Source of the DNA: Algorimicrobium hallyeonense
GTDB taxonomy: Bacteria; Bacteroidota; Bacteroidia; Flavobacteriales; Flavobacteriaceae
Direction of reading: 5' to 3'
NCBI RefSeq assembly: GCF_042657385.1
Contig: NZ_JBHSLA010000001.1
Location: forward strand, 992,001 to 1,056,000
Length of the DNA: 64,000 bases
Each line of letters starts with the position of its first letter. Within the stretch, counting starts at the first letter, position 1. Shown here piece after piece: positions 27,947 through 36,088 of this stretch. The notes below the pieces were generated by a model. The model worked only from the letters and a program-made list of their open reading frames with translations. It ran no database searches and was not told the origin of the DNA. Made by a program: the position numbers and the translations under genes.

Positions 27947-28307
27947 AAAGTACGCCTTATTAATTTCTATTGGCTATACCGTTTCGCTATTGGCGTTAAG
28001 TTTATTGACATTAGATTTTGATAAGATTGAGGATTTAGTGCCATCATTTAGTGATAAGATTTTCCATTTCGGAGCGTATGCACTATTAACTCTGGTTTGG
28101 TTTTATACCCTTACCGCCCATTTCAATTTTACAAAAATTAAAGCTTTACGCATTGTAACCTCTGCTAGTATTGCATTTGGTACAATTATTGAAGTGTTAC
28201 AAAAAGAATTAACAAACACGCGTACTTTTGATTGGTATGATGTTACAGCAAATATGGGAGGTGTCGTTATTGCGGCTTCTATAGTGCTCTTCTACAAAAA
28301 AAAGTGA
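27918..28307 (+). CDS. VanZ-like family membrane protein
   Basis: Small membrane protein (up to 129 aa) with four hydrophobic segments and the VanZ-like signature: SFSDKIFHFGAYALL after helix 1 and NTRTFDWYDVTANMGGVV before helix 4. Function is unknown for this short family; VanZ itself gives low-level teicoplanin resistance, which should not be assumed here. The ATG at 27918 overlaps gcvH by 29 bases; a GTG at 27939 (MLKKYALL) would overlap by only 8 and is equally likely. Overlap suggests translation coupled to gcvH. Confidence 0.85.
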   Translation: MNIKNLLVLKKYALLISIGYTVSLLALSLLTLDFDKIEDLVPSFSDKIFHFGAYALLTLVWFYTLTAHFNFTKIKALRIVTSASIAFGTIIEVLQKELTNTRTFDWYDVTANMGGVVIAASIVLFYKKK

Positions 28308-28382
28308 CGTTAAATAATATTAATCGTTTGTTTAATTACCAATTTATTGGTTATTTTAGCAAGCAGTAATAAATAGATAACT

Positions 28383-29102
28383 ATGGAACCTAAAAAAAAT
28401 CCGAAAGCAAACGTTGGTAGAAACAGCTCACTGTTCTTTGCCATTGGTTTAGCATTAATGTTGTTTTTAACAAACTATGCTATTAACTATAAAACCTATG
28501 ATAAAGAATTGATAGATATCGGTACTTTAGATATGGGAGAAGAGTTGGAAGAAGAAGTTCCAATTACTGAAACCATTGCTACGCCACCACCACCACCACC
28601 GCCACCTGCAGCGCCAGAAGTGATTGAAATTGTGGAAGATGATGAAGAGGTTGAAGAAACCGTAATCGAATCAACGGAAACAAGTCAAGAAGAAGAAATT
28701 GTTGAAATTGAAGAGGTTGAAGTAGAAGAGGTAGAGGAAATAGAGGAAGTTCCGTTTGCAGTTATTGAAAATGTGCCTGTTTTCCCAGGTTGTGAAAGTG
28801 GAAACAATGAAGCTAAAAAAGCCTGTATGAATAAAAAGATGAATGATTTCATCGCGAAAAAATTCAACACAGATTTAGCGCAAGAATTGGGATTATCCGG
28901 AATTCAACAAATTCGCGTTTTCTTTAAAATTGATAAAAATGGTGATATTGTAGATGTAAAAGCAAGAGCACCACACCCAAGTTTAGAAAAAGAAGCTATG
29001 CGTGTAATTGGTTTGTTACCTAAAATGAAGCCAGGAAAACAACGTGGAAAAGCGGTAAGAGTACCTTACTATTTACCAATAAAGTTCCAAGTTCAAGATT
29101 AA
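28383..29102 (+). CDS. TonB-family energy transducer
   Basis: A 239-residue protein with TonB layout: a short cytoplasmic N-terminus, one membrane helix (about 16-33), a periplasmic linker with an eight-proline run (68-75) and a long Glu/Val-rich acidic stretch (80-123), then a C-terminal TonB domain (about 125-239). The domain contains the Bacteroidota motif VPVFPGCES with Cys137 and a second Cys148. In TonB systems this domain would touch outer-membrane receptors; here no ExbB/ExbD genes are nearby. It heads a set of three genes sharing this C-terminal domain. Confidence 0.9.
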   Translation: MEPKKNPKANVGRNSSLFFAIGLALMLFLTNYAINYKTYDKELIDIGTLDMGEELEEEVPITETIATPPPPPPPPAAPEVIEIVEDDEEVEETVIESTETSQEEEIVEIEEVEVEEVEEIEEVPFAVIENVPVFPGCESGNNEAKKACMNKKMNDFIAKKFNTDLAQELGLSGIQQIRVFFKIDKNGDIVDVKARAPHPSLEKEAMRVIGLLPKMKPGKQRGKAVRVPYYLPIKFQVQD

Positions 29103-29128
29103 GCAAAACCGCTTTTTTATATACAATT

Positions 29129-29166
29129 AAAATCCCGTTACTATTTTAGTAACGGGATTTCTTTTT
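29129..29166 (+). terminator. Intrinsic terminator after the first TonB gene
   Basis: AAATCCCGTTACTA and TAGTAACGGGATTT form a long perfect stem around a short TTT-containing loop, followed by a T-rich run. It separates the first and second TonB-type genes into different transcripts. Confidence 0.88.
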
Positions 29167-29238
29167 TGGTATGCTTATTGCTTTTTTAACATAATATTAA
29201 CTTGCTTGCCATTAGGCAGGCATCTAAACTGTAGTATT

Positions 29239-30033
29239 ATGAACTTTTTAAACAAAAAGAAAGTCAACACTCTGCAAAGTGTTCCTTCCGTAAAAAAACA
29301 TCATAAGCATGATGTAAATTTACAAAAAAACGCAACTATTTACTTTCAGGTGGGTTTAATTCTCTGTCTGCTCGTTGCCTATGGCTTGTTGGAAATGAGT
29401 TTTCAAACGGTGGACCGAACGCTTCCAGAAATGGGGGTTGTAAATGAACCACCCACTGAATTTTCCATGAATAGTTATCAGGTTTACAAAGAACCTGTGG
29501 ACGAACCCCTTGTTGAAAATAAGAAAGCACCAACCGATTCGCCCGTTATAGATGTAATAAAAAATACGGATCCAACAACGGAAACTACAGAAACCTTTTT
29601 AAGTTCGGACACCTCCAATGCAACACCAGATTTGACTTCTAGTGATATTCATCTCGTTGATTTACCCGAAGATCCCATCAATATAATGTTGGTAGAAAAA
29701 GTGCCAGTTTTTCCCGGTTGTGAGTCAGCAACTAACAATGAACAACGTCGTGCATGCTTAAATGCGAAAGTAAAGAGCTTTGTAAAAGACCAATTTAATA
29801 CAGAAAAAGGGCAAGCAATTGGTTTACACGGCGTGCAGAAAATATATGTCAATTTTAAAATCACTAAAAATGGTGATATTGAAATCTTAAAAACACGAGC
29901 ACCACATGTAAATTTGGAAGAAGAAGCGCAGCGTGTTGTAAATAAACTCCCTAAAATGAAACCAGCACAACATGGTAATAAAAGTGTAGATGTGCTTTAT
30001 ACCCTGCCCATTGCATTTAAAGTAGAATACTAA
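29239..30033 (+). CDS. TonB C-terminal-domain protein, second copy
   Basis: Paralogue of the preceding TonB-type protein. The ATG at 29239 (MNFLNKKKVNTLQSV, 264 aa) is preferred over an in-frame TTG at 29206 because the extra residues fall in an intergenic repeat. One membrane helix is at about 34-53. The periplasmic linker is Thr/Glu-rich and lacks the proline run of the first copy. The C-terminal TonB domain again carries VPVFPGCESATNNEQRRACL, with the same cysteine pair, and ends in LPIAFKVEY. What outer-membrane partner it serves is unknown. Confidence 0.85.
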   Translation: MNFLNKKKVNTLQSVPSVKKHHKHDVNLQKNATIYFQVGLILCLLVAYGLLEMSFQTVDRTLPEMGVVNEPPTEFSMNSYQVYKEPVDEPLVENKKAPTDSPVIDVIKNTDPTTETTETFLSSDTSNATPDLTSSDIHLVDLPEDPINIMLVEKVPVFPGCESATNNEQRRACLNAKVKSFVKDQFNTEKGQAIGLHGVQKIYVNFKITKNGDIEILKTRAPHVNLEEEAQRVVNKLPKMKPAQHGNKSVDVLYTLPIAFKVEY

Positions 30034-30057
30034 TTGCCACAATTTATGTATAGGAAT

Positions 30058-30092
30058 GCCGTTATTATAGAAGCTATGATAACGGCTTTTTT
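30058..30092 (+). terminator. Intrinsic terminator after the second TonB gene
   Basis: GCCGTTATTA pairs with TGATAACGGC (one G-U pair) and is followed by TTTTTTAT. It lies 25 bases after the stop of the second TonB-type gene. Confidence 0.82.
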
Positions 30093-30146
30093 ATAGGCGT
30101 ATTATTAAAAAAATAGTATCTTTCAACACTCATAAATCCATACTTA

Positions 30147-32252
30147 ATGAACATAAAGAACTCCTGTATTATTCTGCTTCTTTTACTTCAATGTAGCATT
30201 TTTGCACAAACAAATAAATTTTACGAAAAACCACCCGTTTTTCCAGATTGTGAATCGGAAGATATCCATACGCTTCAAACCTGTTTTGATAATCAAGTTT
30301 TTAATAATGTATTTAACAACTTTAAAGTTCCTGATGTAGTTTCGGAAGAAAACTATCAGGGTGATGTGGTTATTTTATTCGAAGTTGATAAAGAAGGAAC
30401 TTTCAGAGTTATTTATGTAGATGCGATTTACGCGGAACTGAAGGATGAAGCCAAACGTGTTTTTAATGCGTTTCCAAAAATTAAACCAGCAACCTACAAT
30501 GGCAATCCAACTTTCAAACAGTATTCTTTCGCTTTAAAAATTCCATTGGTGCAACAAACTGTTGTTACCAAAGATTTGTCAAAAGATGAAGAAATGGCCG
30601 AATTAGAACGTGGTGCTAAACAGGAATATGATAGTGTAAACGCCAATTTAAAACCGTTTTCTAATAAGGAATATACCAGTCAATTAAACATTCCCTTTAC
30701 GCATGAATATTATTCGCGTTTTGGAAGAAATATTAATTTAGTAGGAACAAACAGTCATACAAGTTCTAAACCTTATATGTATGAAGATGTTTCAAAATAT
30801 TACGATTTTGAAGCAGAAAAGGACGCTTTGGCGAAAAACAAATCCTCATTTGCGGGACGAAAACTTTGGAATGAACGTCTAGTTCGTGTGGAAGGAAAGG
30901 ACTATTGGTTTGCAGTAGATCCTATTTTCGATTTTCAAGTTGGAAAAGATACCGAAGCCGATTTCAGTTCAACCTATAATAATACACGAGGTGTAAACAT
31001 TCAAGGAGGTTTAGGAAAAAAGTTTAGTTTTTATGCGTCTGTCTTTGAAAGTCAAGGGCGTTTTGCAGAATATTATAATCAGTACGCCGAATCTATTAAG
31101 GCAGCAGATGAAGTTGCTATTATCCCTGGACGAGGTATAGCAAAACGTTTTAAAAAAGACTCTTATGATTATCCCGTGGCCGAAGCATATGTGTCTTTTA
31201 CGCCTGTGAATTTTTTTAATGTTCAATTCGGTCAAGGTAAAAACTTCATTGGTGATGGTTATCGCTCATTATTTACGAGTGATGTAGCTAGTCCAAATCC
31301 GTTTTTAAAGTTAAATACCACGTTTTGGAAAATAAAATACACCAATACATGGATGTGGTTAAAAGATTCAAGACCAGATGTAATTGATCCGGAAGGTGCG
31401 TATTTAAGCAAATATATGGCAACGCATTTTTTAAGTTGGAATGCTACCAAGCGTTTAAATATTGGCTTTTTTGAATCGGTTATTTGGGCAAAATCTGATA
31501 ATCGCGGATTTGATGTTAGTTATTTAAACCCTATTATTTTTTACCGTGCCATTGAGTTTGAAACGGGGCAAGATGCTGGAAATGCTGTTATGGGATTATC
31601 CGCTAAATACAAGCTTAATGATAATATGAACCTATATGGTCAGTTTATTTTAGATGAATTTTCCTTATCCGATATGACTGGTGGAAATAAAAGCTGGAAG
31701 AATAAATACGGCTATCAATTAGGAATAAAATATTATGAAGCCTTTAAAGTAAAAAACCTAATGTTACAGGCAGAATATAATCGTGTGCGTCCTTATACGT
31801 ATTCTCATAATACGGTTGTGTTAAATTATGGGCATAATAATCAAAGTATGGCGCACCTATGGGGCGCTAATTTTAGTGAATTGGTGTTAATTGGTCGTTA
31901 CCATTATAAACGTTGGTTTGGAAATGCTAAACTGGTAATGGGTGAGCGTGGTATGGACTTTAATAATGGTGTAGATAACTTTAGTTATGGAGGTGATATT
32001 TACCGCGATTATAACGAAAGACCCTATGACAATGGTGTTACCGTAGGACAAGGAAACAAGTCAACGACTATGTTTGCTAATTTGCAAGCGGGCTATTTAA
32101 TAAATCCAGCAACAAATTTAAAGTTGTTTGCAGATGTTACCTTTAGAAACTTTAATCCAGATACCGTAAATGCAACAACTTTTAAAAGTAATACGGTTTG
32201 GTTTAATATCGGAATTCGAACGGATTTATTTAATTGGTATTTTGATTTGTAG
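30147..32252 (+). CDS. Outer-membrane barrel protein with N-terminal TonB-C-like domain (RemB-like)
   Basis: A 701-residue secreted protein with a signal peptide ending SIFAQ. Residues about 22-135 form a TonB-C-like domain (PPVFPDCESEDIHTLQTCF, with a cysteine pair like the two preceding genes). The remainder, from about 175, has the alternating pattern of a 14-18-strand barrel, with Wzi/capsule-assembly-like features (QFGQGKNFIGDGYRSLF, then YLNPIIFYRAIEF). This layout matches what I recall as the gliding motility protein RemB of Flavobacterium johnsoniae; the name is probable, not certain. It probably sits in the outer membrane with the extra domain in the periplasm. Confidence 0.8.
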   Translation: MNIKNSCIILLLLLQCSIFAQTNKFYEKPPVFPDCESEDIHTLQTCFDNQVFNNVFNNFKVPDVVSEENYQGDVVILFEVDKEGTFRVIYVDAIYAELKDEAKRVFNAFPKIKPATYNGNPTFKQYSFALKIPLVQQTVVTKDLSKDEEMAELERGAKQEYDSVNANLKPFSNKEYTSQLNIPFTHEYYSRFGRNINLVGTNSHTSSKPYMYEDVSKYYDFEAEKDALAKNKSSFAGRKLWNERLVRVEGKDYWFAVDPIFDFQVGKDTEADFSSTYNNTRGVNIQGGLGKKFSFYASVFESQGRFAEYYNQYAESIKAADEVAIIPGRGIAKRFKKDSYDYPVAEAYVSFTPVNFFNVQFGQGKNFIGDGYRSLFTSDVASPNPFLKLNTTFWKIKYTNTWMWLKDSRPDVIDPEGAYLSKYMATHFLSWNATKRLNIGFFESVIWAKSDNRGFDVSYLNPIIFYRAIEFETGQDAGNAVMGLSAKYKLNDNMNLYGQFILDEFSLSDMTGGNKSWKNKYGYQLGIKYYEAFKVKNLMLQAEYNRVRPYTYSHNTVVLNYGHNNQSMAHLWGANFSELVLIGRYHYKRWFGNAKLVMGERGMDFNNGVDNFSYGGDIYRDYNERPYDNGVTVGQGNKSTTMFANLQAGYLINPATNLKLFADVTFRNFNPDTVNATTFKSNTVWFNIGIRTDLFNWYFDL

Positions 32253-32276
32253 AATTAACTTTTCAAGGTATCTTTG
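32246..32276 (+). promoter_or_regulatory. Promoter of the second oxidase cluster (TTTG-N19-TATCTTTG)
   Basis: TTTG at 32246-32249 and TATCTTTG at 32269-32276, with 19 bases between, form a near-ideal Bacteroidota promoter. The -33 box overlaps the last codons of the RemB-like gene. The ctaB TTG start follows 36 bases downstream. Confidence 0.7.
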
Positions 32277-32312
32277 CACTCGCAATAAACGCGTAAAAAG
32301 CAACCCATTACT

Positions 32313-33206
32313 TTGAGTAAGCAAGCCACTTTACCGGTTAAACATTCTATACTTTCTGATTTTAAAGAAATCACGAAAATGCGCTTATCATTAAGCGTCG
32401 TATTTTCTTCAATTGCAGGTTATCTTTTAGGTGCCGAAACAGTCGACTTTACAACACTTTTTCTGTTAGCTTTAGGTGGTTACTTTATGGTAGGTGCTTC
32501 AAATGCATTCAATCAAATTATTGAAAAAGATTTGGACGCCTTAATGGATCGTACAAAAAACAGACCTGTTGCGGCTGGACGTATGTCTGTAAATGTTGCG
32601 TTTGCAATTGCTTGTCTTTTTACTGTTTTAGGAATTGGCATATTGTATTCAATCAATCAGCAAACAGCCATGTTTGGAGCCATCTCCATCTTTTTATATA
32701 CCTGTGTTTACACACCTTTAAAAACAAAAACGCCTTTATCAGTTTTTGTTGGAGCTATTCCTGGAGCTATTCCATTTATGTTGGGTTGGGTAGCGGCAAC
32801 AAACGACTTTGGTATTGAACCAGGGACCTTATTCGCCGTGCAGTTTTTTTGGCAGTTCCCACATTTTTGGGCTATTGGGTGGTTTTTATTTGACGATTAT
32901 AAAAAAGGGGGGTTTTTCATGCTCCCAACTGGAAAGCAGGATAAAGGTACAGCCAAACAAACCATTATGTACACGGTGTGGACCTTGTTGGTGTCCATTG
33001 TCCCGGTATTTGGCTTTACAGGAAAATTACAATTGTCTGTAGTGGCAGCTGTAATTGTTTTCATATTAGGATTAGGCATGTTGTATTATGCTATTCAACT
33101 TTATAAAAAAATGAGTGTACAAGCAGCTAAGGAACTTATGTTATCAAGTGTGTTGTACATAACCTTATTACAAATAGTCTACGTTGTAGACAAATTTATT
33201 AGATAA
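32313..33206 (+). CDS. ctaB: Protoheme IX farnesyltransferase (heme O synthase)
   Basis: UbiA-type prenyltransferase that adds a farnesyl group to heme b, giving heme O, the precursor of heme a for the aa3 oxidase. It starts at TTG (MSKQATLPVK); the conserved region begins soon after, and no in-frame ATG upstream is available. The first Asp-rich motif NQIIEKDLDALMDRTKNRP (residues 67-85) binds the prenyl diphosphate. About nine membrane helices are seen over 297 residues. First gene of the oxidase assembly cluster; subunit III begins 2 bases after the stop. Confidence 0.95.
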   Translation: MSKQATLPVKHSILSDFKEITKMRLSLSVVFSSIAGYLLGAETVDFTTLFLLALGGYFMVGASNAFNQIIEKDLDALMDRTKNRPVAAGRMSVNVAFAIACLFTVLGIGILYSINQQTAMFGAISIFLYTCVYTPLKTKTPLSVFVGAIPGAIPFMLGWVAATNDFGIEPGTLFAVQFFWQFPHFWAIGWFLFDDYKKGGFFMLPTGKQDKGTAKQTIMYTVWTLLVSIVPVFGFTGKLQLSVVAAVIVFILGLGMLYYAIQLYKKMSVQAAKELMLSSVLYITLLQIVYVVDKFIR

Positions 33207-33208
33207 CC

Positions 33209-33790
33209 ATGGATTTAACCCAAGGAACTTTAGAAGAGAAGAAAGGCAGAGCAAAAAAAATGATGCTTTGGTTTGGTATATTATCATTAATTATGTCATT
33301 CGCCGGTTGGACTAGTGCATTTGTTGTAAGTAGCACAAGGCCCGATTGGGCATCAGATTTTCAACTGCCTCAAGCGTTTTTAATAAGTACTATTGTTATT
33401 GTAATTAGTAGTATTACAATTTGGATGGCCAAACGCAGTATGTCTCAAAGCAATCAGCAAATGACAACTGTTTGGTTGTTAACCACATTTGTTTTAGGCA
33501 TCGTTTTTATTTATAATCAATTTGTAGGCTTCCAGCAAATTATAGAATTAGGCTATAATTTTACAGGGCCAACCAGTAATATTACCATGAGTTATATTTA
33601 TTTGATAGCTGTGGTGCATATTTTACACGTAGCTGTAGGGTTAATCTGCCTGTTGGTCGTAATTTATAATCATTTTAAACAGAAGTATACTTCCAACCAA
33701 ATGTTGGGTATTGAATTGATCGCAACATACTGGCATTTTGTAGATTTACTTTGGGTCTATCTATTTTTATTCCTATATTTCGTAGGTTAA
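33209..33790 (+). CDS. Cytochrome c oxidase subunit III, short form
   Basis: A 193-residue heme-copper oxidase subunit III with five membrane helices. The family ending HFVDLLWVYLFLFLYFVG is clear, and a helix with HILHVAVGLI precedes it. The N-terminal KKMMLWFGILSLIMSFAGW segment resembles the first helix of bacterial subunit III. It probably stabilises subunit I. It overlaps tightly with ctaB (2-base gap). A second, longer subunit III gene follows about 140 bases downstream. Confidence 0.93.
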   Translation: MDLTQGTLEEKKGRAKKMMLWFGILSLIMSFAGWTSAFVVSSTRPDWASDFQLPQAFLISTIVIVISSITIWMAKRSMSQSNQQMTTVWLLTTFVLGIVFIYNQFVGFQQIIELGYNFTGPTSNITMSYIYLIAVVHILHVAVGLICLLVVIYNHFKQKYTSNQMLGIELIATYWHFVDLLWVYLFLFLYFVG

Positions 33791-33891
33791 ATTACGCCAG
33801 TAATAGCGTGACCAAAAACCCGTATTATTTATTATCTTCATAATGAGTCCAAAATTTTAGAGTGGATGTTTCTTTAAAAAGATAAATTGAT

Positions 33892-33899
33892 TATTTTTG
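33892..33899 (+). promoter_or_regulatory. Putative -7 element (TATTTTTG) before the long subunit III
   Basis: TATTTTTG fits TAnnTTTG and lies 28 bases before the ATG of the longer subunit III. No convincing -33 box. Confidence 0.45.
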
Positions 33900-33927
33900 T
33901 GCAACTTTTATTAACTAAACCAGACAT

Positions 33928-34908
33928 ATGAGTACTACAGTTGTAAAAACTGGAACAGAAGGTAAAACCTGGGGTGGCGGAAACGATCCACTAAAAGCAA
34001 GTTATGGTAAAATGATGATGTGGTTCTTTATCGTATCAGATGCCTTAACGTTTTCAGGATTTTTAGCGGCCTACGGATTTTCCAGATTTAAATTTAGTCA
34101 ATCATGGCCAATTGCCGATGACGTTTTTACCCACGTTCCATTCTTGCATGGTCAAGAATTACCAATGATTTATGTAGCGTTCATGACGTTTATCTTAATC
34201 ATGTCCTCTGTAACAATGGTTTTGGCCGTTGATGCGGGTCATAAAATGAATAAGGCCAAAGTAACACTTTACATGTTTTTAACCGTTATTGGAGGTCTTA
34301 TATTTTTGGGCTCTCAAGCTTGGGAATGGTCAACATTCATTAAAGGTGATTACGGTGCAGTTGCAACGCATGGTGGTAACATTATACAATTTGTAGATAC
34401 TGATGGTAAACGTGTTGCATTGAAAGATTTTGCTATAGCGCAACCTTCTAGTCGTGAACAGCATAAACGTAAAAATGGACTTTGGTATGTTGGTGAAAGA
34501 GACTTACCTAGTTATACCTTTAACGAAGTAGTTTCAGGTTTTGAAGCAAACCCAAATATATTAGTTAAAACAACATATTCCGATGAGAATGGCAAAAAAA
34601 TCATCTTATCTAGAAATGAATCGTTAACTGAATTAAAAACGAAAGGAAATCATGTTGTTGAAGGTGCTAATTTGGTGGAAAATGAGTACGGACCACCGTT
34701 ATTTGGTGATTTCTTCTTCTTCATTACAGGATTCCACGGATTTCACGTATCTATTGGTGTTTTATTAAATATCATTATTTTCTTTAATGTTATTTTAGGT
34801 ACGTATGAACGTAGAGGAAGTTACGAAATGGTTGAGAAAGTTGGTCTTTATTGGCACTTCGTAGATTTAGTATGGGTATTTGTATTCACATTCTTCTACC
34901 TTGTTTAA
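33928..34908 (+). CDS. coxC: Cytochrome c oxidase subunit III, long form with periplasmic insertion
   Basis: A 326-residue heme-copper oxidase subunit III. Helices at about 28-52, 78-100, 113-132, 262-290 and 303-326 with the family motifs GFHGFHVSIG and YWHFVDLVWVFVFTFFYLV. Between the third and fourth helices there is a long hydrophilic insertion (about 141-257) that the short neighbour lacks. Both subunits could be part of one oxidase or belong to different ones; the window encodes only one subunit I. Subunit IV follows 20 bases downstream. Confidence 0.93.
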   Translation: MSTTVVKTGTEGKTWGGGNDPLKASYGKMMMWFFIVSDALTFSGFLAAYGFSRFKFSQSWPIADDVFTHVPFLHGQELPMIYVAFMTFILIMSSVTMVLAVDAGHKMNKAKVTLYMFLTVIGGLIFLGSQAWEWSTFIKGDYGAVATHGGNIIQFVDTDGKRVALKDFAIAQPSSREQHKRKNGLWYVGERDLPSYTFNEVVSGFEANPNILVKTTYSDENGKKIILSRNESLTELKTKGNHVVEGANLVENEYGPPLFGDFFFFITGFHGFHVSIGVLLNIIIFFNVILGTYERRGSYEMVEKVGLYWHFVDLVWVFVFTFFYLV

Positions 34909-34928
34909 TTATAGATAATACAGTTAAA

Positions 34929-35309
34929 ATGGCAGACGCACATAAATTAGAAATATTTAGAGGGTTAGTTAAGTTTAAATCTAACACCCAAAAAATATGG
35001 GGAGTATTAATACTACTGACCATAGTTACAGCAATAGAGGTAGTTTTAGGTATTTATAAACCTGAAATGTTGATGGCTAAAGTTTTAGGCATGAGTCTCT
35101 TAAACTGGATTTTTATTATTTTAACTATAGTAAAAGCTTATTATATTACTTGGGATTTCATGCACATGCGTGATGAAACAGCAGCATTCAGAAGAATGTG
35201 TGTTTGGACCGGTGTGTTTTTAATATGTTATATATTATTCATCCTCCTTCAAGAAGGTGGTTATGTAGAGAGTATATTTACAAATGGCTTTGTAAAACAC
35301 GATTTTTAA
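34929..35309 (+). CDS. coxD: Cytochrome c oxidase subunit IV family protein
   Basis: A 126-residue protein with three membrane helices (about 25-45, 57-77, 92-112) in the prokaryotic subunit IV pattern, including AYYITWDFMHMRDE, typical of the family. The ATG at 34929 is used because the longer open frame (from 34851) overlaps the end of subunit III. It probably aids assembly or stability of the oxidase. Confidence 0.92.
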   Translation: MADAHKLEIFRGLVKFKSNTQKIWGVLILLTIVTAIEVVLGIYKPEMLMAKVLGMSLLNWIFIILTIVKAYYITWDFMHMRDETAAFRRMCVWTGVFLICYILFILLQEGGYVESIFTNGFVKHDF

Positions 35310-35329
35310 TATAAGTTAAATGTTCTACA

Positions 35330-35357
35330 AAAGGCGGTTTTTAAACCGCCTTTTTTT
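35330..35357 (+). terminator. Intrinsic terminator after cox subunit IV
   Basis: AAAGGCGGTTT and AAACCGCCTTT form a perfect stem around a two-base loop, followed by a seven-T run. The T-run merges with the promoter of the next gene. Confidence 0.9.
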
Positions 35358-35364
35358 ATTTTTG
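35357..35364 (+). promoter_or_regulatory. Putative -7 element (TATTTTTG) only four bases before a start codon
   Basis: TATTTTTG overlaps the T-tract of the preceding terminator. The ATG of the next gene is at 35369, so a transcript starting about 7 bases after the element would have almost no 5' leader. Confidence 0.5.
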
Positions 35365-35368
35365 CACT

Positions 35369-36088
35369 ATGAGAAAGCAGCAAATAAAAAGGAATCTTAT
35401 TTTGGGAATTTTATTTTTTCTACCAGTCATGTTTGTATTGGTACTTTCCCTTTCTGAAGACAATTATAACCCTTTGGATATCATTAACAAAAATGTTGCT
35501 GAACTACCTCCAAATGCAGAAAACATTGTTCTTCAAGATCATATTACCGTATTAGCCTTTTTTGGAAATAAACCTTTGGATATGGCAATTGCAGCTTCCA
35601 ATCTTAAGGAGCTAGTTTACGATAAATTTAAAGGCTTCAAAAAATTTCAAATTGTTGTGTTGGTTCCAAATGGTTCTGAAGCAGAGTCAGAGGAATTGTT
35701 TAGAGAAATAGCACGTTATGAAGATTTACGGTTTTGGCATTTTGTTCATTTGGAGGAAGCGGCTATTCAGAAAACCTTTAATAGCTTAAAAGCATCCTTC
35801 AGTTTATCAGATAATTTAGCTACAGATAATGTGTTTCTTATAGATACCGAGCGTCATCAGCGTGGTCGTCTGGATGATAGAACAGATCAGGAAAAAGGAA
35901 AAAATGCAGCTATTTATGGTTTAGATGCTTACAATTGCATTCAAGTAGCTGTTATAAAAAATAAAATGAGTGCCGAAGATTTACGTGTTCTTTTTACTGA
36001 ATACCGTCAAAAACGTAAAGGTAATTTCGACTCGGAAACACGTCGCGCTAACGAATTAAAACCTACAAGTCATGAGCAAAAAAGCTAA
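35369..36088 (+). CDS. Sco/thioredoxin-like membrane-anchored protein without the redox cysteines
   Basis: Not a named family to me. The 239-residue protein has one N-terminal membrane helix (about 8-28), then a periplasmic domain that resembles a thioredoxin/Sco fold: a first beta strand HITVLAFFGN, where a Sco protein would have its CxxxC, then KFQIVVLVPNG, an FWHFVHL strand and DNVFLIDTERHQRGRLDDR near the end, similar to the EHSG-NFALIDKNGFIRSR part of Sco1. The only cysteine is in YNCIQV. It overlaps the Sco1 gene by 17 bases, so it is probably an oxidase assembly factor; this is inference. Confidence 0.7.
   Translation: MRKQQIKRNLILGILFFLPVMFVLVLSLSEDNYNPLDIINKNVAELPPNAENIVLQDHITVLAFFGNKPLDMAIAASNLKELVYDKFKGFKKFQIVVLVPNGSEAESEELFREIARYEDLRFWHFVHLEEAAIQKTFNSLKASFSLSDNLATDNVFLIDTERHQRGRLDDRTDQEKGKNAAIYGLDAYNCIQVAVIKNKMSAEDLRVLFTEYRQKRKGNFDSETRRANELKPTSHEQKS

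Noticed and set aside
28580..28760. Low-complexity tract coding for proline and Glu/Val repeats in TonB as a mobile or CRISPR-like repeat
   Set aside because: It is an in-frame periplasmic linker of TonB, as expected for the family.
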